From Hyphomicrobiales bacterium (GTDB lineage: Bacteria; Pseudomonadota; Alphaproteobacteria; Rhizobiales; Rhizobiaceae): a stretch of 64,000 nucleotides of DNA. This document shows positions 61,847-64,000 of this stretch, piece by piece. How positions within the stretch are numbered: position 1 is the stretch's first letter; each line of letters opens with the position of its first letter. The notes beneath the pieces were generated by a model that did no database searches, was not told where the DNA came from, and saw only the letters and a list, made by a program, of their open reading frames with translations. The position numbers were made by a program, and so were the translations under genes. The stretch spans positions 38,169 to 102,168 of the forward strand of contig JAALLE010000002.1 of the NCBI GenBank assembly GCA_011087605.1. The letters run 5' to 3'.

Positions 61847-62660
61847 ATGACCGATGATGAACCGGAGAAAAACCAATATAACTACCTCCATGACAATATG
61901 AGCATTGAGGCGTGGGCGTGGGAATTTATCCGCCGAGACCCTGCATATCATAAAGCGTGGGCGCGCTATGCTTCCTATCCTGTCACGGCGCAAACCCGTC
62001 AGGATATTCCGCTAATCGCGCGGGATGAGACCGCTGCCGCTACCCGGTTCGGCCTGCTTTTTTTCCCGTGACCCCAGGAAAACCTCGGAAGTCGTCCGCC
62101 CGTTTTGGTCACCGGCCCATAATCCAGGGGTATTAAAATGCGTGGCAACCGAGCGCGACAATCGCGATAAATCGTCTGGTGCGATCCTTTCCAGATTGCC
62201 TTGCAATCGGGCAATGGTACGCAGCAGTGACGGCAAACAGCATTTGCTTCTTTCAAAAGAAAAGCAGTCTTTGCAGCTTGTGTTTGATGTGGAAGTTGAC
62301 CTTCATGAAGATGTCTATTTTGAAATCAGAGCTTCTGCCCCCGGTATTCTGACACAACAGATTGACGCCATTTCATGCCTTGATTCCCTGCTCAAACAGG
62401 GCCGGTTCAAGCCGTCATATTGCATGGTGCCAGCACGGTTCCACTTGACACCGGACATACTCTACGCACTCGATTTGGCACGGTTTGGCCTTTCCCAAAG
62501 GGAGATTGCCATCCGCATTTTCGGCGAAGAAGCCGTCAGAGACGGCTGGGACAATATCAGTCATCATGTGCAAAGCCGGACGTACCGGCTTCTGAAAAAA
62601 GGTCGAAATTTCGTCACCAAAGGTCATCGAGTTTTCTTTAACCGATCCCGAAAAGGCTGA
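61847..62660 (+). pseudogene. DUF6499/DUF2285 gene split by a frameshift at a T7 run
   Basis: The first frame (61847-62071) gives MSIEAWAWEFIRRDPAYHKA and ends in RFGLLFFP. The other frame continues from the same point with DPRKTSEVVRPFWSPAHNPG and runs to 62660 with a DUF2285 domain (HLLLSKEKQSLQLVFDVEVD, ALDLARFGLSQREIAIRIFG, GWDNISHHVQSRTYRLLKKG). Joined, they read like the usual single DUF6499-DUF2285 transcription-regulator protein of ICEs. The break lies at seven Ts (about 62058-62064); loss of one base there restores one frame. It may be a true mutation, a sequencing error or slippage-controlled expression. The internal ATG 62025 has no clear ribosome site. Confidence 0.6.
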
Positions 62661-62772
62661 TTTCTGATCCACACGTTTTTGGGGGACGCAGAATGCGAGT
62701 CTGCAAAACCCTGCGTCTCTCCATCAGAATTGATCGAAATATATCGATTAGTCCTGACGGAGACCATGCGTG

Positions 62773-63051
62773 ATGAACGAGGATAGCCCTTCCAACAAAG
62801 TGTCCAGGCAGATCAGTGAAACGCCTTACCTCGACATTGACGAAGCGGCGGATCGCCTGAAGCTCAGTCGGCATACGCTCAATAAGTGGCGGTGTGAGGG
62901 ACGCGGGCCTGTTTTTCGCGATCACGGGCGGCGCATTGTCTATCATGTGGATGATCTGGATCGCTGGTCTCAAGATCATAAACGTCAAAAAGCACGCGGT
63001 TACGGCGTCAAAAATCCGATCTCTTCCGATGACAACGGAGGAGAAAAGTGA
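62773..63051 (+). CDS. AlpA/excisionase-like MerR-type HTH protein
   Basis: A 92-residue DNA-binding protein: YLDIDEAADRLKLSRHTLNK, WRCEGRGPVFRDHGRRIVYH and VDDLDRWSQDHKR form the HTH_17 (AlpA/Xis-like) domain. Members regulate ICE excision or conjugation genes. ATG 62773 or GTG 62770 may start it. Its stop overlaps the start of the DUF2840 gene (GTGA). Confidence 0.88.
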   Translation: MNEDSPSNKVSRQISETPYLDIDEAADRLKLSRHTLNKWRCEGRGPVFRDHGRRIVYHVDDLDRWSQDHKRQKARGYGVKNPISSDDNGGEK

Positions 63052-63515
63052 CCGATTATCTGACCCGTGTTCACCTGCATTATGGCCGTGATACGTTCAA
63101 TTATTATGTTCGTTTCGGCATTCCGAAATACCGCGATGACTATGCCGGACGTGAAGCTTTTGAGTATTACCCATGCGGGGCCATTTTTGGCTATGTCCGC
63201 TGGGAGGCCAATGACCATGGCACCAAGAGCTGGCGCTTTTTTGTCCTTCGCGGCGGTGACCCAACGAAAGCCGTCTACACTATTCCGGGCATAACCCCCG
63301 GTGCAGAGATGCTCCTGGACATCTCCGGCAAGGCCCGTGTGCATCGCCTGTTTGCAGCAATTGACCTCATTGAACAGACCGACATCGACCTCGCAGACGT
63401 TGCGCCGTGGTACTGGATACAGACCAGTGCCCGCCTCAATGCTTCCCTTGATCCGCTTCCATATGAGATCAGACAACATCATGCCTGGCTGTTGGAGAGG
63501 AGGGTCGCGCCATGA
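63048..63515 (+). CDS. DUF2840 protein
   Basis: A 155-residue DUF2840 protein: YLTRVHLHYGRDTFNYYVRF, AIFGYVRWEANDHGTKSWRF, GGDPTKAVYTIPGITPGAEM and DIDLADVAPWYWIQTSARLN. The family sits directly before the TraF peptidase gene in alphaproteobacterial ICEs, as here; function unknown. The start is GTG 63048, overlapping the previous stop; the end overlaps traF by 4 bp. Confidence 0.9.
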   Translation: MTDYLTRVHLHYGRDTFNYYVRFGIPKYRDDYAGREAFEYYPCGAIFGYVRWEANDHGTKSWRFFVLRGGDPTKAVYTIPGITPGAEMLLDISGKARVHRLFAAIDLIEQTDIDLADVAPWYWIQTSARLNASLDPLPYEIRQHHAWLLERRVAP

Positions 63516-64000
63516 AAAAGCAGGCGCAAATTTTGGTCCTTCTCGTCCTTGCGCTCGTCATTGTTGCGGTGCCGATGATGGTCAGATTCCCGATAAAATT
63601 CACCTATAATGCATCCGCTTCCGCACCCATCGGCTTTTATCGCATTCGTACGGCCAGCAGTCTGAAACGGGGGGCGTTTGCCGTCGTTCCGACGCCGCCC
63701 GGCTTCAGGATGATGGCCGCGAAAAGACATTATCTCCCCTACAATGTCCCGCTTATTAAGCGGATTGTTGCCCTGTCCGGCGACGAAGTTTGCCGTCACG
63801 GGGAGACCATTTTCGTTAACAAAAAACCGGTTGCCACGGCTTTGACAAGGGACCGTCAGGGCCGCCTTTTACCCGTTTGGCAGGGCTGTACCCTTCTCAA
63901 ATCGACACGGTTTTTTGCTCTCATGGACGCCCCGGACAGTTTTGACGGACGCTATTTTGCTCCACTCGATACAGAGGATATTGTCGGCATTGCCGTCCCG
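63512..64000 (+). CDS. traF: TraF-type S26 signal peptidase (partial, runs off right edge)
   Basis: The first 163 residues of an S26 peptidase. One N-terminal transmembrane helix (ILVLLVLALVIVAVPMMV) is followed by the catalytic serine in NASASAPIGFYRI and lysine in PLIKRIVALSGDEVCRHG. TraF proteins process or cyclise the conjugative pilin in the periplasm. GGAGAGGAGGG lies upstream of ATG 63512. The C-terminus is outside the window. Confidence 0.92.
   Translation, partial: MKKQAQILVLLVLALVIVAVPMMVRFPIKFTYNASASAPIGFYRIRTASSLKRGAFAVVPTPPGFRMMAAKRHYLPYNVPLIKRIVALSGDEVCRHGETIFVNKKPVATALTRDRQGRLLPVWQGCTLLKSTRFFALMDAPDSFDGRYFAPLDTEDIVGIAVP

Larger units (their letters stand above)
56525..64000. 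mobile_element. Integrative and conjugative element, left end (right end outside window)
   Basis: From the 3-prime end of tRNA-Arg onward the content changes from core genes to a serine recombinase, toxin-antitoxin pair, ArdC-like, DUF736, DUF6499/DUF2285, AlpA-like, DUF2840 and TraF-type genes. This gene set, in about this order, marks a family of ICEs in Alphaproteobacteria. The tRNA 3-prime segment would be attL; the matching attR repeat lies beyond the window, so the element size is unknown. Relaxase and type IV secretion genes are expected further right. Confidence 0.85.

Noticed and set aside
61672..61857. A 61-codon frame in the AT-rich gap before the DUF6499 frame.
   Set aside because: No ribosome site or family resemblance; overlaps the start of the supported gene.
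1..64000. CRISPR arrays, rRNA genes and insertion sequences.
   Set aside because: No regularly spaced repeats, no rRNA stretches and no transposase frames were seen in the window.

Overview
The window looks like about 57 kb of chromosome from an alphaproteobacterium, most likely Hyphomicrobiales (Rhizobiales) or a close relative, followed by about 7 kb of an integrated element that runs off the right edge. The evidence is the core block lnt - XRE regulator - metK - trmB and rimP - nusA - ylxR - infB - rbfA - truB, a DUF2125 protein, a PuuD-type urate hydroxylase, and LexA boxes of the alphaproteobacterial GTTC-N7-GTTC type. Base composition is moderate (mid-50s percent GC by eye). The species cannot be named from the sequence.

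Layout. 1-2.0 kb: N-terminal part of a large DUF4347/cadherin-like secreted protein running off the left edge. 2.2-9.4 kb: an FAD monooxygenase, a GcvA-like LysR regulator and a divergent five-gene operon (DUF1185 - alpha/beta hydrolase - flavin reductase - luciferase-like monooxygenase - aldehyde dehydrogenase) that resembles the Rut pyrimidine pathway in logic. 9.4-13.7 kb: M32 carboxypeptidase, DegT aminotransferase and a degenerate SGNH-like secreted protein. 13.9-17.8 kb: EAL protein, cupin, gloB and a methyltransferase. 17.9-19.9 kb: hisC-tyrC. 19.9-22.9 kb: DUF2125 protein, ChaC, an unknown 139-aa protein behind two tandem LexA boxes, and PlsC. 23.0-26.5 kb: hydantoinase - VOC - hydantoin racemase - DapA-like operon. 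27.0-31.3 kb: lnt, XRE regulator, metK, trmB.

From 31.4 to 49.1 kb about 18 kb of metabolic and stress genes separates trmB from rimP, which are normally neighbours in Rhizobiales. It holds an ACMSD-like amidohydrolase with a dehydrogenase; a DUF1127 / FAD oxidoreductase / OsmC / methyltransferase group sharing one promoter element; a CBS protein, ppa, a MATE pump, cytochrome P460, pirin, an aldehyde dehydrogenase, a flavin reductase-MarR fusion, puuD, maeB, a DUF2061 protein and a second dehydrogenase. The rimP-truB translation operon follows, preceded by a promoter and a terminator-like leader hairpin.

At 56.5 kb a tRNA-Arg(CCG) gene marks the left junction of the element. Its large serine recombinase is read towards the tRNA and takes its last codons and stop codon from the tRNA antisense strand. 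Behind it lie a small companion gene, a ParDE-type toxin-antitoxin pair, an ArdC-like protein, a broken and an intact DUF736 gene, a frame-broken DUF6499/DUF2285 gene, an AlpA-like regulator, DUF2840 and a TraF-type S26 peptidase cut by the window end. This is the accessory module of an alphaproteobacterial integrative and conjugative element (ICE).

The items I rate highest for novelty are the SOS-controlled unknown gene (21.7-22.1 kb), the Rut-like DUF1185 operon, the shared promoter element of the OsmC group, and the ICE junction with its decayed DUF736 and DUF2285 genes.
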